A DNA stretch of 64,000 nucleotides from Manis javanica (taxonomy: Eukaryota; Chordata; Mammalia; Pholidota; Manidae), in the NCBI RefSeq assembly GCF_040802235.1, contig NC_133157.1:30335501-30399500 (forward strand), given 5' to 3'. Positions 11,100 through 23,130 of this stretch are shown here, piece by piece; the first letter of the stretch is position 1, and the number at the start of each line of letters is the position of its first letter. The position numbers and the translations under genes were made by a program. A model generated the notes under the pieces. That model saw nothing but the letters and a program-made list of their open reading frames with translations. It was not told where the DNA came from and did not search any database.

Positions 11100-12810
11100 A
11101 TATGGAGGAAGTGCACACTATGCTAATCCTCCTTCTAATTAAACTAAAAACCTAGGCAAAATACACAAAAGGTGGAGAAAAGAATGCAGACTGGCTAGGG
11201 ACTATGGAATTCAGGGAACAACCTGCTGGTGAATTCCTTGAATTTCCTTCTTTCTTTTCTTTTTTTATTTGCCTCCTATATATAGTCAGCCTGGGTGCTA
11301 AAAGCCCACAACCAGAAAAATCAATGGGCAGACACAAAATTCCCCAAGAAGTCTGCTCTCTCCAGTGAAAAGTTTGGTGAGAGGGTAACCCTGCAGTCAT
11401 CAACCCTTTTGACCATTCCTGGTCAACTTAAAGTATATACAACAAAAAGAACAGCACCTCTTTTCCTCCCCACTAGGCATTGCAGAGACTATGGGGAGGA
11501 GTCCAGTGGACCTTCATGCCCTGAATTAAACAAAAGATAGCAATGAGGTGCTATCTTAACCCTTCCCAACTAGGGGTTGGGGAGAATTATAGAGAAGAGG
11601 AAGCTGGAGAAAACAATTTTTAAAAATTGGTGCATAACGTCATGAACAACTCTGAGCAGCCCATGTGTGTTTCATGACCTGAATCAAAACAGAAAAAGCT
11701 TTGAAAATTTAACTATGGGTAGAATATCACCCAGGTTCTAAGTTGGCCTGGGTAGCACAGAATTGGGGCAGACCAGAAAAGCTGTGCAAGAGCTCTGAAA
11801 ACTACCTTGACATTTGAATCATAGTCCACAAAACTGCAACAAAATGTTCTCTCTAAACCTGAACAGATTGTCAGTGTATTAAAGTAGGAGGTTTAAATAG
11901 GATCTAGTCTAATAACATAATAAACAAAATGCCCAAGATATAATCCACAATTACTAGACAAACCAAGAGCCAGGAAAATATTAACTTAAACAAGAAAAGG
12001 CAACCAAAAGGCACTAATACTGAGATGATACAGATATTAGAATTATTTGACAAGGATTTTAAAACAACTATCATAAAAATGCTCCAACAAGCATTTATAA
12101 ACACTCTTGGAACAAATGGAAAAATGCAAAGTTTCAGCAAAGAAAGAGAAAATGTAAAGATAAACCAAAGGAAAATTTTAGAATAATAAACACTTAATAA
12201 GTAAGTAAACAACCAAATATATTAACGAAAATAAATACCTCACTGAATAGGCACAATAGCAGAATGGAGATGACAAAGGAAAGAAGCAGTGAAATTGATG
12301 ATACCATAGAAATTATCTAAACTGAACAACTGATAGAAAAGAGAAACAGAAGGGACTGATAGAGTCTCAGCGTTCTGTGGGATAATAACAAAGTATCCAC
12401 CATTCCTATCATCAGAGTTCCAGAAAGAACTCAGGAAAAAGAACAAAGGGACGAAAACATTTAAAGGAATAATGACTGGAAATGGCCCAAATTTGGTGAA
12501 AGACACAAGCCTACAGATTTAAAAGCTGATCAAAGGTGAAACAAATAAACCCAAAGAAATTCATGCTGAGTTAATCATAATCAAATTTCTGAAAACTAAA
12601 GATAAATCATGAAAGAAGCCAGAGAGAAAAAACACACTATTTAAATGGGTGCAAATAATTCAAATGACAGTGTATTTAAGAGAAACTATGGAGGCCAGAA
12701 GGCAATGACACATTTTGCAAGTGTTGGGGATTGGGTGGGAAGATGGTTTTAGCTAAGGGTATAGGGTTTCTCTGGGTAGTAATAAAATTGTCCTAAACCA
12801 GAAGATACCA
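11100..12810 (+). mobile_element. Ancient L1 (L1M-type) 5' region and 3' UTR pieces, sense
   Basis: Old L1M landmarks in sense: 'cccaaagaaattcatgctgag', 'aatcaaatttctgaaaactaaagataaa', 'gaagccagagagaaaaaacac', 'actatggaggccagaaggcaatgacacattttgcaagtg', then 'gggtatagggtttctctgggtagtaataaaat', which looks like an L1M 3' UTR piece. The boundary between the two pieces near 12710 and the left edge are approximate. All reading frames are broken. Confidence 0.6.
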
Positions 12811-13189
12811 TCACTCCTGCCATGTACCTTAAGTGAAAAAATGTTACTTTCGTCCTGTTAATGGTCAGGTGTTCATGTACTTGCTGAGGGTAATCACATA
12901 CCAGTTGGGCATGTGGGATGTCAATTCATTTTAAGGTGTTGAGACATGAACTCTGCTAATGGGGGAAGAAAGTTGATCAAACGAAATACTTAATTTGGGG
13001 CAATATAAATGCTAGAGGAAGAAATGCTGAGAAAGAATTTTCTCAACATCTGTCTGAGTTGTTTTTTGCCTGAAACTAAGCTACTGTTTTAGTTCTAGGT
13101 ATTTCAATATATATTTATATCTTTCATGTATTGGGACCCAGAAGTACTTTATAGCTTCTCAAAGAACTCACTTTGTTAATCCATGTTTC

Positions 13190-13445
13190 CACATATCTTG
13201 GTAATAAAGCAAGAAAGGTCATTGCTCTTGAAGTTTGAAAGAGCTTTATATATACATTCAGATTGTATATAACTCCTGGATGAGGCAGGTATTCTTTTTC
13301 AAAAAACATGATTTTGAAAATGGAGGCTAATTTTGCATCTGATTCAATGTATCTGGTAACAGAAGCCTTTGTGCACAAGTCTTCTGACTGGTAAATCAGT
13401 GCTAGGTATTCTCTTGTTCCAATACCTAATCTGGAAGATTCCAGA
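13190..13445 (-). mobile_element. MIR-related fragment, antisense
   Basis: 'ataactcctggatgaggcaggtattctttttc...gaaaatggaggctaattttgcatc...gcacaagtcttctgactggtaaatcagtgcta' follows the antisense MIR order (dinucleotide-rich CTATGAGGTAGGTA, then GAGGCT, then TCTTCTGACTCCAAATCCAGTGCT). This explains the 123-codon open frame on the minus strand at 13124-13495. Confidence 0.6.
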
Positions 13446-14997
13446 GATGCTATCACTGCATTTATAGATAAGGACTCATTTAAACCTAAACTCATTAACA
13501 GAACTAAAATGCATTACAAGTAATATTCCTTTTATCATCTGAGCCCTTTTGGAATCAAAATGATACTTTTGGAGAATATGCTCAAATAAGACTAATCACT
13601 AGTCTTCCATTATTAAAGGGCACTCTCTGCTGGTATCTGATTTGTCAGTGTTAAGCATTAGCAAGATGGTGATAAACTGTATAACAATTTCCCCTCAGAC
13701 TGGGATTCCTCCTTGGGAACTTTAGTAACGGGGAGTATTTAGGAAATGGTCACAAGAACAAATGTTGAGAAATGGAGGCAATCATCACATACTGGGATAA
13801 TCCTAACTGCTTATGAGGCTTCTTAGGGCCAAAGTGAAGTTGGCACCACAGGGCTAATAGGTAACTTTACCTCCTAGAACTTTAGGCCATTTGCTGTGCT
13901 CTTCCCATGTTTGCTGTAAGATACAGGGAAACTTCAAGCCTTCTCTTCAATCTCTGACATACTTTGTTTTTGTGTGACTAGTATTTATACTTCCTAACAG
14001 AGATTTAATTAGGTTATGTCACCACCATACAATATGTTGTGCCCGTAAGACATAATTTGTGTATTTGAGGAAACTGAAAGCATGCATCCCCTATTCATGA
14101 TTAGAAAAAGCAGCATTCACCCTCACTTGGATCCTGTTTTGAGTTGCATTAGGGGGATAGTGGTTTTAAGGCTGGTTTCTGAGTACCTAGGGAGGGGCCC
14201 ATCAAGTTCTGAGTTTCCTGGCTAAAATCAGTAACACTAAGAGAAACCTGTGCCTTTACCTACCTACCCCACCCCTTTCCTTAGTTTCTCAATTATTACA
14301 TTTAGGCAATACCTGTCCAGTCTATGCAATAGCTTATTTTGATGTTTAAGTCAAATGATTTATTGTTTGGAAGTGTTTGGTAATTCCAACACGTGCAAAC
14401 GTGGGGCTTATGATACAAACTAATATTTGCTGAATAGCGGTACACTTAAATTTGCATTCCTGTCAGGAACAGCTAATATAGAAAGCAGCTGGCTAGTGTG
14501 CTGTGTTGTTTTAATTGTTCTGGCAACTGTGGAGATAGCTTCTAATCCATGACCAACTGGTGCTTGCTTAACTGGGGCTAGCCTTCCGCATGTGCTCAGC
14601 CTGAACATAGCTCAGAAAGCTGAGCTCGAAAGCCACTTGACGTGACTGGGAAGCCACTGCTCACTGCATTCAGTTATTTTAGGGCTACTTGAAGCAGAAA
14701 AGTCTGTATGGTTAATGGACTGGAATATGCAGAAACCAGAGTTCCAACTCTAGCAGTTAGAGGAAATGGCTGTCATTTGTAGTGACAGTTGTACCCATCT
14801 ATACAACATGGTATATGGTACCATGGCATCATTCTGTGCTGACATTTTATTTGCATATTCTAAAATGTTACCTTCCTATGGCATCAAAAATGCACTGCAC
14901 TTACTTTCACCCACCCACTTCTTTATTGTATTGTCACAATCTTGGAAGGGCATTTGAGGTAATTTAAAAGATATTTGCTTATTGTTATAAAGTCAAC

Positions 14998-15180
14998 ATG
15001 GAAACAATGGAAAGATCATAAGCTTCATAATCAAATGATTTGGTCTGAGGCTCAACTTTGCAGTTATTAGCTTTACAACTAAATTCCTTAGCTTCTGAGT
15101 CTCAGTGTTCTAACGTATAAAATGAGAATAATAGTAACATGAGATACTATATTTTGAGATTTTATAAAATATTTTTACAT
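14998..15180 (+). mobile_element. MIR, sense
   Basis: 'gatttggtctgaggctcaactttgcagttattagctttacaactaaattccttagcttctgagtctcagtgttctaacgtataaaatgagaataatagtaac' keeps the MIR core order. Confidence 0.65.
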
Positions 15181-15516
15181 ATTATCATATTCTAATTGTT
15201 GTGGTATCTTAAGATATCAATTACACTCATTGCTAGCTTGAAATTATCATAGTTGTTAGATCTGCCAGTAGGTTTTGCTATTTAATATTTTAATAAAAAT
15301 GATTGCAGATATATTGCTATTATCATAATTTTAAAATACTTTGAAAACTGTATTTTAATACAACTGATTTTCTTTGAAATCCCATATTTACAAGAAAGTG
15401 TCCATAAGCTTTAGTCAAGGTTTAGACCTAATCAGCTCTTTCTTTCTTGTCTCATTCTCTATGTATACAGACATATGAATGCGCATGTGTGTGTAGAAAT
15501 ATCACCCACATAAGGA

Positions 15517-15780
15517 GGCCCCATAGTTTAGTAGTTAAAAGCATGGGCTTTGAAATCAGACTACCAGGCTTCAATCTCAGTTCTGCGACTTATTAGACAA
15601 GTTACTTAATCTGTCTAAGCCTCAGTTTCCTCACCTATGAAATGAGGGTGATAAGAGTACCTAGAGCTCATTGTAGTCTTTCGCTATTAAATGAGTTAAT
15701 GTGTTGCAAAATACTTAATACAGTGACTGGTATGTATAACATAATTTTTTAATGTTGGCTAATTTTATTACTGGTATTAG
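15517..15780 (+). mobile_element. MIR, sense, well preserved
   Basis: 'atagtttagtagttaaaagcatgggctttgaaatcagactaccaggcttcaatctcagttctgcgacttatt...acaagttacttaatctgtctaagcctcagtttcctcacctatgaaatgagggtgataa' is a near-complete MIR. Confidence 0.9.
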
Positions 15781-16294
15781 TATGGATGCATACACATGCA
15801 TATATGTTTATAAACACATATGTACATAAACAAGCATTTATAAAACATTTAGTGACACTAACATTGAAGGTCAGGGTTGAGGTGAAGATCATGACACTAC
15901 TTGACCACTTGTGAGGCTTCTTGCCACACCTAACTACTGTGATAGGAGATTGTCATAAATAGAGAGAGAAAATGATTGAGAGAGATTTATACTTGCTTAA
16001 AACATGGACAAGGAAACAAAAGTTGTGGCAGAATCAGAATGGCGCTGCCTTGTCACACCGCCACACTACAAACAATCCCAACACTATTAGCAGTAATGAC
16101 AACATCATGCACTGTGCACATTTAAAAACTATTTTGTTTGGTTTTCACAAAGAATACAGCCTATTCTTTGTTGCATTTAGTCCTTTACTGAGACATTTCT
16201 GAGACTTTATGACTTGATTTATTTTACTGTAAGTCTGACTTGACATAACAATAATAGTAACATGGTCCAAATTATTTTCTACTATGTGTCAGGT

Positions 16295-16560
16295 CTGATG
16301 CCAGATCTATTTTTGAGATATGACTGGCATATAGCATTACATTAGTTTCAGGTGTACAACATGATTTGATACATAACTATTTGTGAAATGATCACCACAA
16401 TAAGTCTAATTAACATCAATCACTACACACAGTTAGTGGCTTCAAAATTCAGGTTGATCCATTGTTTTTCTTGTGATGAGACCTTTTAAGATCTACTCTC
16501 TTAGTGACTTTCAAATATACAATACAGTATTATTAACTATAGTCATCTGGAATGTTTTAT
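16295..16560 (-). mobile_element. L1 3' UTR fragment, antisense
   Basis: 'tttttgagatatgactggcatatagcattacattagtttcaggtgtacaacatgatttgatac...gaaatgatcaccacaataagtctaattaacatc...ttttaagatctactctcttagtgactttcaaatatacaatacagtattattaactatagtc' is the widespread laurasiatherian/eutherian L1M 3' UTR read in reverse. Confidence 0.82.
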
Positions 16561-16594
16561 AATCATCTCATTTCACTCTTTGACACAAGCAGAG

Positions 16595-16755
16595 TATTAC
16601 TACGTATAATTTACAGATGAGTAAACTGAGGCTTCAAAAACTAAGTGGCTTAGCCAAGGTAATACAGCTCATAAATGACAAAGCTAGAATACAAAACTCA
16701 GGTTGATCTGACTCTAAAATCCACATCTTTCTACTACACTACATTGTATAGTATT
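16595..16755 (-). mobile_element. MIR, antisense
   Basis: 'tttacagatgagtaaactgaggcttcaaaaactaagtggcttagccaaggtaatacagctc...aaagctagaatacaaaactcagg' is the MIR core in reverse. Confidence 0.8.
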
Positions 16756-17038
16756 AAAATGAATCTACTGAGTACCATTACACAGCATTTACTAATATAT
16801 AGTAAAACCTTTACTATGTATGTTTTGCTTTTTGGGCCCAGGACTGAGCCCTAAATCATCTGAATCTAGGACATAATGAGTTGTTAAAACATTAATCCAC
16901 TGTAATAGGTTTAACACTAAAAATTGCTACTAAAATGATGTCTCATTCAAGGAAAGCCTCTCAGTTCTCCTTCAGGACAATGGGCAGTACAGAAAGTGTT
17001 CAATTTAATTAGTTGTGCATGTAGAAAGAGATGCTCAT

Positions 17039-17089
17039 CTGTTTCCATGGAGTCAAACCCATCACTGACATACTTCTCCATGGAAACAG
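17039..17089. repeat. Perfect 14-bp inverted repeat, 23-nt spacer
   Basis: CTGTTTCCATGGAG (17039-17052) and CTCCATGGAAACAG (17076-17089) are exact reverse complements. Confidence 0.85.
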
Positions 17090-17859
17090 AGCAAGGAAAA
17101 CAGAAAATGCTAAAGTGAATGAATTCACTGAGCAGTTGGTGAGCAAGAAAAAAACAATTAATCTGTAGTACTATGTTCCTAATTTAGAAAAGAGAAAGGG
17201 CATATATGCAGAGTTCATAAAACATGTGCTATGTAAAAGAACATATAAGACACACTGAAATTCAAAATGAATATAGTAGCAATATACAAATGTTGGGAAA
17301 TACCACATAGCAAAGGTATAACTGTCTTTGCACAGAAGACATAATAGCAGAATTCTTACATGATGAGCAGTGTTAGAGCTCAAAGTCAGTAATCAGTAAG
17401 GGGGTCCTTAGACAAGATGTTAGAAAACATGGGGAACCAATTTACAGATCAATTTATCAGCTCTACTGATTTCTCATCTTTTTTTTTTCCTTTGATTTTA
17501 AGGATTTTTTTCTTTGGGGGTATAAAATTATAAGAATATTTCAAGTTTTATTACGTAACACATTAGTTAATTTTTTTATGACTGAGCCTATATAAATATT
17601 TTTAATTTATAACATAATGCATGTCTTGTTTTCTTTGAAAGAAGGTTACATTTTCCACTAAAATAATAAAGAATTCATTTTATATGATATTTTTTCTTGA
17701 GATACTCTTACTTAATTTTTTTTCCAATGGAATTTAGTCCTAATCTGCCTCCCAATTTAATTCAATTCAATTAAACTCAATTCACATCTAATCCCAGTTC
17801 TCAAGATGATTATAGACTTTTTGAGAGAAAAGATACTTAAAAGAATGACAGTAATATTT

Positions 17860-18400
17860 ATTCATTACCTCAACAAATATTTCTCATGCGCCTACTATGT
17901 GCCAAGTACTATGCTGGATTTTGTAGCTGTAGTGATGAATTAAACAGACCCAGTCTATATTCATGGAGGCTACTAGCTTATAGGAAAGAGACATTAATAT
18001 AGTTATACATGTAAATATGCAGTTAAAACCTGAGACAAGTTCTACAAAGAAAAACGACAGAGTTCCAAAAAAGAACACAACAAACAAATTTCCCTGAGAT
18101 GGTGGTTAGAGCAGACCTCTTTAGCAGCCACCTGAAAGCTCATATCAGAAGAATATGTAAGAGTTAGTCAAACAGAGGATTGGGAGAAAATTATTTCAGG
18201 CAAAATCCCTGACATGGAAAAGGGTAGATTTGAGAACCTGAAAGAAGATAAGTTCTTCTAGGAAGAAGAGTGGTGAAAGGTGAAGCTGGAGAGGAAAAGA
18301 GGTACAGTTGTACTTTTAAATTTTATTCTATGCACAGTGCATAGAAATCAATTAGTTTTTGAGCAGGAAAATGACTGAACTGCATACATAATTGTCTGTG
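17860..18400 (-). mobile_element. L2 fragment, antisense
   Basis: 'ttcattacctcaacaaatatttctcatgcgcctactatgtgccaagtactatgctgg' is the reverse complement of the L2 3' terminus, followed in order by 'gacagagttcc', '...gagaaaattatttcaggcaaaatccctgacatgg...' and 'gagcaggaaaatgactgaactgc', which are the further L2 antisense blocks. Confidence 0.75.
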
Positions 18401-18551
18401 CAAGTAAACATGGAACATTTGGCAAAAAAGTTCAAAAAGGGAAAACTAAACTACAGTGTTTAAGATTTATACCTAGGTGACAAAACTACAATGTAATTTT
18501 TACCATAAAAGTATAGATAACAAATTACTCCAAGGCAGAGGGAAGGATGTA

Positions 18552-19118
18552 TTAAGGCTTCTGGGGGAACAATGTTCTGTTTCTTGATCTAGTGGTGGTT
18601 ACAGGGATGTCTGATTTATATTTATTTGTTAAACTGTAGATGCAAGTTCTATATACTTCTTGATATTTATGTTTCAAGACTGTTTTGTTTTCTTCTAATA
18701 AAAGAGTGGATTGAGGTAAAGTAGTAGGAACAGTGGGTGCAGACAGCTCAGGAAGCTTGCTTTGGGCAGCAGAGTGATAATGGTCCCCAAATCCATTCTC
18801 TGATTTTTTCATTTTAGGAATTGAACACCCTGAGATTTCGCTAGACATGATGCCATCCAGAAGAAGACACTTTAGTCTCTTAGGTGTGGCTCTGTGTCTA
18901 AGTTCAGCCCATGTCCTAACCGAGAAATTGCTGTCCTGTACTCTGCTTGCTGGCTGGGCTATGACTACAGGGAGAGTATCTGCCTCTGACTTAGAGATGG
19001 AAGCCACATGCTGAGAATTAAAGGGCCAAGCTCTAGCAGCATTCCTGGGTGATTCGGTGAAGCAGAGATGCCTCTCCACCCTAGGCTGCCCACTTACCTT
19101 TATACTATTATGAAGCAA
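18552..19118 (-). other. Unidentified 188-codon open frame in INVS intron 2
   Basis: The frame runs from ATG at 19116-19118 to TAA at 18552-18554. I do not recognise the product. It has no signal peptide, transmembrane segment or obvious domain, and the composition is low-complexity-free and Ser/Thr/Lys-rich near the C-terminus. The last third overlaps text that looks like an L1 3' UTR read in reverse ('gttctgtttcttgatctagtggtggttac' on the plus strand, 18573-18601), which argues against a real gene. No poly(A) relic or duplication was found. An AAG|GTAAGT donor-like site lies at the eighth codon. Most likely a chance open frame over an old repeat, on the same strand as INVS. Confidence 0.2.
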
Positions 19119-20569
19119 AATATACTTCCATCTTATTTAAGCCAGTGTTATTGCAGTTCAGCCTGTGCACTGACAATTAGGAAGAAAAATTGAAAGACAT
19201 GGCAATACCTAAAAGGGGGAAGAAGGAATACAGAAGGGATTCTTAAATAAGGGAAGCAACAGAGCATGCTTAAATGTTGATGGGAAGAACACAGAATAGA
19301 GGAAAAGGTTGAAGATGTAGTAATCAGAGGTTAAAAAAAAATGGAGCAAGGTCCCTGAGAAAATAGGAAGGGACAGAATACAGAGCATGTGTGGAAAACT
19401 GACCTTTTACTGAAAGAGATTTGCTCCACTTTAGCAGAAAGTGAGAAGAAGGGTGTAGACGTAGGCTGATTGGTAGGTATCATGCTGAAAGATGAAGGAG
19501 TGCTGATTTAAGGTCTCTAGGAAGTATGTGCACTAGGAGAGAATAGAGAGGAGAATCAGCAGTCAGAGGTTTTGGCAGAATGAGGAGGTATGAAATTCTC
19601 ATTAAGGTAGCATGATGAGCAAATAGTGTGGAGTGCCTCCCAAAGCAGGTAAGCATGAATTTTGGGGTGCTACCAATTGCTCAGGGGTTGGCAGATGTTG
19701 ATGGAGCACCTAGAGTTGGGATTGAAACAGCTAGGTGCAACAGGAGTGATGAGAAAAGAGAATTTTCCGAGAGAAGGATTTTAATAACAGACTATGGAAT
19801 CAGGGCTGAATGAGGGCCAGTGGGGACATAAAGACAGGAGGAGACTGACAGTTGAAAATGGCAAAGGTCATGGATTAGAAGTCTCAGTGATATTGGAAAA
19901 CTATTGTTCTCATTAGTAAGCAAGCTGGAAGTAAAAAAGTTTGTGTTGAATGGTGGAATGTTTGAATGAGTGACTCTGAGGCAGTGGAAGATGTCAAATT
20001 CCAGGGAGTGAGTAACTGTGAAGCTGAAATGAAGCTGAGTTACCAGGTGATAACATCTTTGATAGAGAAGAGAAATCTTTACAGGATATGTGGCAAAATC
20101 ATTTGTCCTTAAAGATCAATAGGGTTTATTTAGTAGAGAAGGGGGTAAAGTGGTAGAAGGTGGAAAAGATGAGAGGAAACAGATATGTGGAGAAAAGTAA
20201 GACAAAATTCATGGCATACTGGGGAACAGGAAACCTAGTGAGAATTAGGGCACATGGGTAGAAGTTCCTGAGAAACTGGAAATGTAGGACAAAAATAAAT
20301 ACTGAAGGAACTGGTGTGGGGTTTCAAGCAATGTGGATGGTATTTTAAAGCCCAAGTTGTCAATCAAGACGCCACTGGTGTGTAAAAAGATTACAAATAA
20401 TATACATTTTTATTTATTTTCTTTGGGACCAATGAGTTGTGAATAGGTGAATTTGTGGTTTTCAAAATTCTAGAAAATTCTTAATCATTTTGTCCTTGAA
20501 TACTGTCTCTCTTCTATTCACTTTGTTCTCTCCTTCTAGAATTTCTATACTGCACCTCTCTATATATAC

Positions 20570-20638
20570 ATGATAGGGAGAACACTGAACCAATTTCAAT
20601 CAATTGAATCAATGATAGGGAGAACATTGACTCAATTT
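20570..20638. repeat. Two-copy tandem duplication, 42-bp period
   Basis: 'atgatagggagaaca(c/t)tgaaccaattt'-type text occurs at 20570-20596 and 20612-20638, with about 24 of 27 positions equal. Confidence 0.75.
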
Positions 20639-20969
20639 AAAATCATTAAAGTTTAAATTATTTGTAAACTTTAGTACTTTGGATATATACTAAATACCAA
20701 AGATCATTATCCACTATCTCATTCTAGATCTCTGTTATCACAAAGATGAATTAATTCTCTTGGCACCTTAGAGTATATATCTGGATTCAATACCAAGTAC
20801 TCAGATATTTTTCACATACTTTTCTCCTAATCCTAATTCATATTCTTAAGTTTCAGGACTTAATTTCTTTTCTGTTCAAGTCCTGGAATAAAACATAATG
20901 ATAGATATCCATTAAAATGTGTAATTACATTGCAAATTAAAACTAAGATCAATGTACTTCCTTAGGCCA

Positions 20970-21263
20970 ATTTTTTTTTTATTGAGGTAGTGCTGATACA
21001 CAATTTATATTGGTTTCAAGTATACAACACAGTTACCCATATTATTAAATCCTCACCCCTGCTAGTTACTATCTGTCAGCATAGATGTTACAGACTGGCT
21101 ATATTCTCTATGGTGTACTACTCTTCCCGTGACCAACTTACATTATGATGGAGAATTTCTGTGCCCCTTTATCCCCCTCACCCTTCCCACCCACCCACTC
21201 TATCCCCTACTCCATGGTAACTTCCCTAGCGTCCATGAGTCTACTGCTGCTTTGGACAGTTAT
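20970..21263 (-). mobile_element. L1 3'-end fragment, antisense, abutting INVS exon 2
   Basis: Poly-T at 20972-20981 (the A tail in reverse), then 'attgaggtagtgctgatacacaatttatattggtttcaagtatacaacacagttac...' and the C-rich '...tgtgccccttt atccccctcacccttcccacccacccactc...' typical of the reverse L1 3' UTR. It is 5'-truncated about 33 bp below the exon 2 donor. Confidence 0.8.
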
Positions 21264-21297
21264 TTTTAAAGTTTCTGTATTTATAGGGACTGCTTAC

Positions 21298-21403
21298 CTG
21301 TGATGAGTCTATGAAGAGCACCCTTATCTCCATTAATAGCAGCAGCATGAACTTGTGATGCTAACAAGGAACCGGTAAAAAACAAGTTCTCTGACCTATT
21401 CAT
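21298..21403 (-). CDS. INVS: INVS (inversin) coding exon 2 with the start codon
   Basis: First coding exon of inversin. The whole exon runs 21298-21427 (130 bp), with a TTTCAG acceptor at 21428-21429 and a strong CAG|GTAAGC donor at 21297/21298. The ATG is at 21401-21403, after 24 nt of 5' UTR within the exon. It encodes 35 codons plus one base, starting MNRSENLFFTG and continuing ASQVHAAAINGDKGALHRLI; the last base pairs with GA at the start of exon 3 to make glycine. This is the known N-terminus just before the first ankyrin repeat, differing from remembered human inversin by a few conservative changes (for example Arg for Lys at residue 3). An L1 3'-end fragment lies only about 30 bp inside the following intron. 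Confidence 0.95.
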
Positions 21404-21427
21404 AGTCTTCTCAAAAACTGGAGCAAT
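21404..21427 (-). other. INVS: INVS exon 2, 5' UTR part
   Basis: The 24 nt between the splice acceptor (AG at 21428-21429) and the ATG. The base at -3 is C and +4 is A, so the Kozak context is weak, but this is the ATG that matches the known inversin N-terminus. Confidence 0.85.
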
Positions 21428-23059
21428 CTGAAATGATGATTTAAACCATGAGTATATGCAGGAAACATTTCTGAAAGCTGTCTCATCAGTTCTAAGTGGG
21501 TATATTATAAATATTTTGCTAGAAATGTTTCACTAGGATTTAAAAAATCTGCAATCTTAGTCCCAGAATTGCTATGATGTGGCAAATCAGGTGACCCTTT
21601 GTACAAGTTGCTCATCCTTAAAATGACAGGGTTAAACAATTCTAAGACTTTTCTCAGGGGCTAAGGGGAAAAAAGGGGGCTCAGGATTTAACACTAGCCA
21701 CAAGTGGCTCAAAAGCTACAGTGATCACTAAATTAATACAGGTAATTTGATTCCACACTATACTAAATATTAGAGTTAATATTGGGAATAAAGGTGATGA
21801 CCAAGCCATAAAATGTGTATGGTGCGAACTTATGGTCAGGTCAGAATGAACTAGATACAAGTTCTAAGTTCATTAAAGTTCTCTTTCTTTCATGCAGACA
21901 AAAGGAGATATTTTTATTTGTTCCCTTCTTATATCCACCAGGGAAATGGACCAAGCTTGAGATATTGATCTTAGGATCTTACTTGAAACACCACATCATT
22001 GGCGTTAATCATATTTCATTAAGGAAAATTTTGTTCTGACTGGTAGTCTGATATGGTTTGCTAGAACCTTCTAGAAATGCAGTAGCTGCATAGGAAAATA
22101 GAGTTCTCTGTCATAAGAGTGTTTAAGCAGAGGCTGGATTATGTGAGAAATCAATCAAGAATTCAAGCATCTGATGGGAAGGAAAGAAGGGTAGTTGCAT
22201 CAGTGATCTGGCATTTCTTTTCTAAATATAAGATGCTTTATCAAAATTCCAAAGTTGAGTGCCTACAAGGACCAGGGAGGTAAAAGTGTTAGAAACACAG
22301 GGAGTCACAGGGATTTCAGCAAATTGGAGCATACATGGCAATCTAAACAGAGCAGCTGTTAATCAGCTATGTTAATAGCTGCCATTAAGGGTAGGCAAGC
22401 TCTCTTCTGATTTCACCAGAAAGACTCACTCCAATGTCTGTGCCTCCCAAAGATCTGGCAGTTTTGTAAGATAAACATCACTACTGATGAGCTAGTTATT
22501 ACTTGTGCTGGCACTGACAAGGATTATTGGTTCAAGTTCTGCCTTATAGTGAAAGTATTTTAATTTTGGTAAAGGTCAGCTCTTCATGTCTTTATTTTGC
22601 TGACAACTTGAGTTAACAGGCTAGCAGAAAATATGGGCATTGTGAGACATTCCTGTCACGTCTGAGCATGTCTGTCATGTCAGAAAAACTACTGTCATAT
22701 GCAGGATTACACATTAAAGTGACTTTAAAGAAGCTACAAAACAGGAGTTGGGGTAGAAACCCAGTAGAGGAGTCATTAATTGCACTTGGGCTCTAGGCCC
22801 AATTCTGTTAATAAGCAGTGTGCCTTAAGCTACTTCAATTCTCTGATTTTCTGCAACATATGAAAAATGAAAAAAGTAGACCACAGTGATTCATTCAACA
22901 AGTTGAGTACCAGTTATATGCTAGGCACTCTTCTGAACTTCATTTTAGATGGTCAGTGATCAGAGTTTTATGCACATCAGAATCACACACACACCCATCT
23001 CTTCATACCCTTTGAAAAATACACTAAGAATTAGATCTGTTGTGTAACTCAAATAATTC

Positions 23060-23130
23060 ACCCCATAATTCTTGGCACAGTAACAGGTATATGGCTGGTG
23101 TTCAGTAAATATTAGCTGGATGAAAAATCA
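23060..23130 (+). mobile_element. L2 3' end, sense
   Basis: 'cttggcacagtaacaggtatatggctggtgttcagtaaatattagctggatgaa' follows the L2 3' terminus (GCCTGGCACATAGTAGGTGCTCAATAAATATTTGTTGAATGAA). Confidence 0.6.

Larger units (their letters stand above)
10678..21297 (-). other. INVS: INVS intron 2
   Basis: 10.6-kb intron between INVS exons 2 and 3. Recognised repeats are listed separately. 13450-14990, 15790-16290 and 16760-17850 hold no gene I can name, nor does 19130-20960, which is purine-rich in the plus sense and otherwise unremarkable. One unexplained 188-codon minus frame lies at 18552-19118. Confidence 0.8.

Noticed and set aside
13124..13495. 123-codon minus-strand open frame in INVS intron 2, at first a candidate gene or old viral insert
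   Set aside because: Nucleotide text over 13190-13445 follows an antisense MIR; there is no coding continuation past either end and no family match that I could support.
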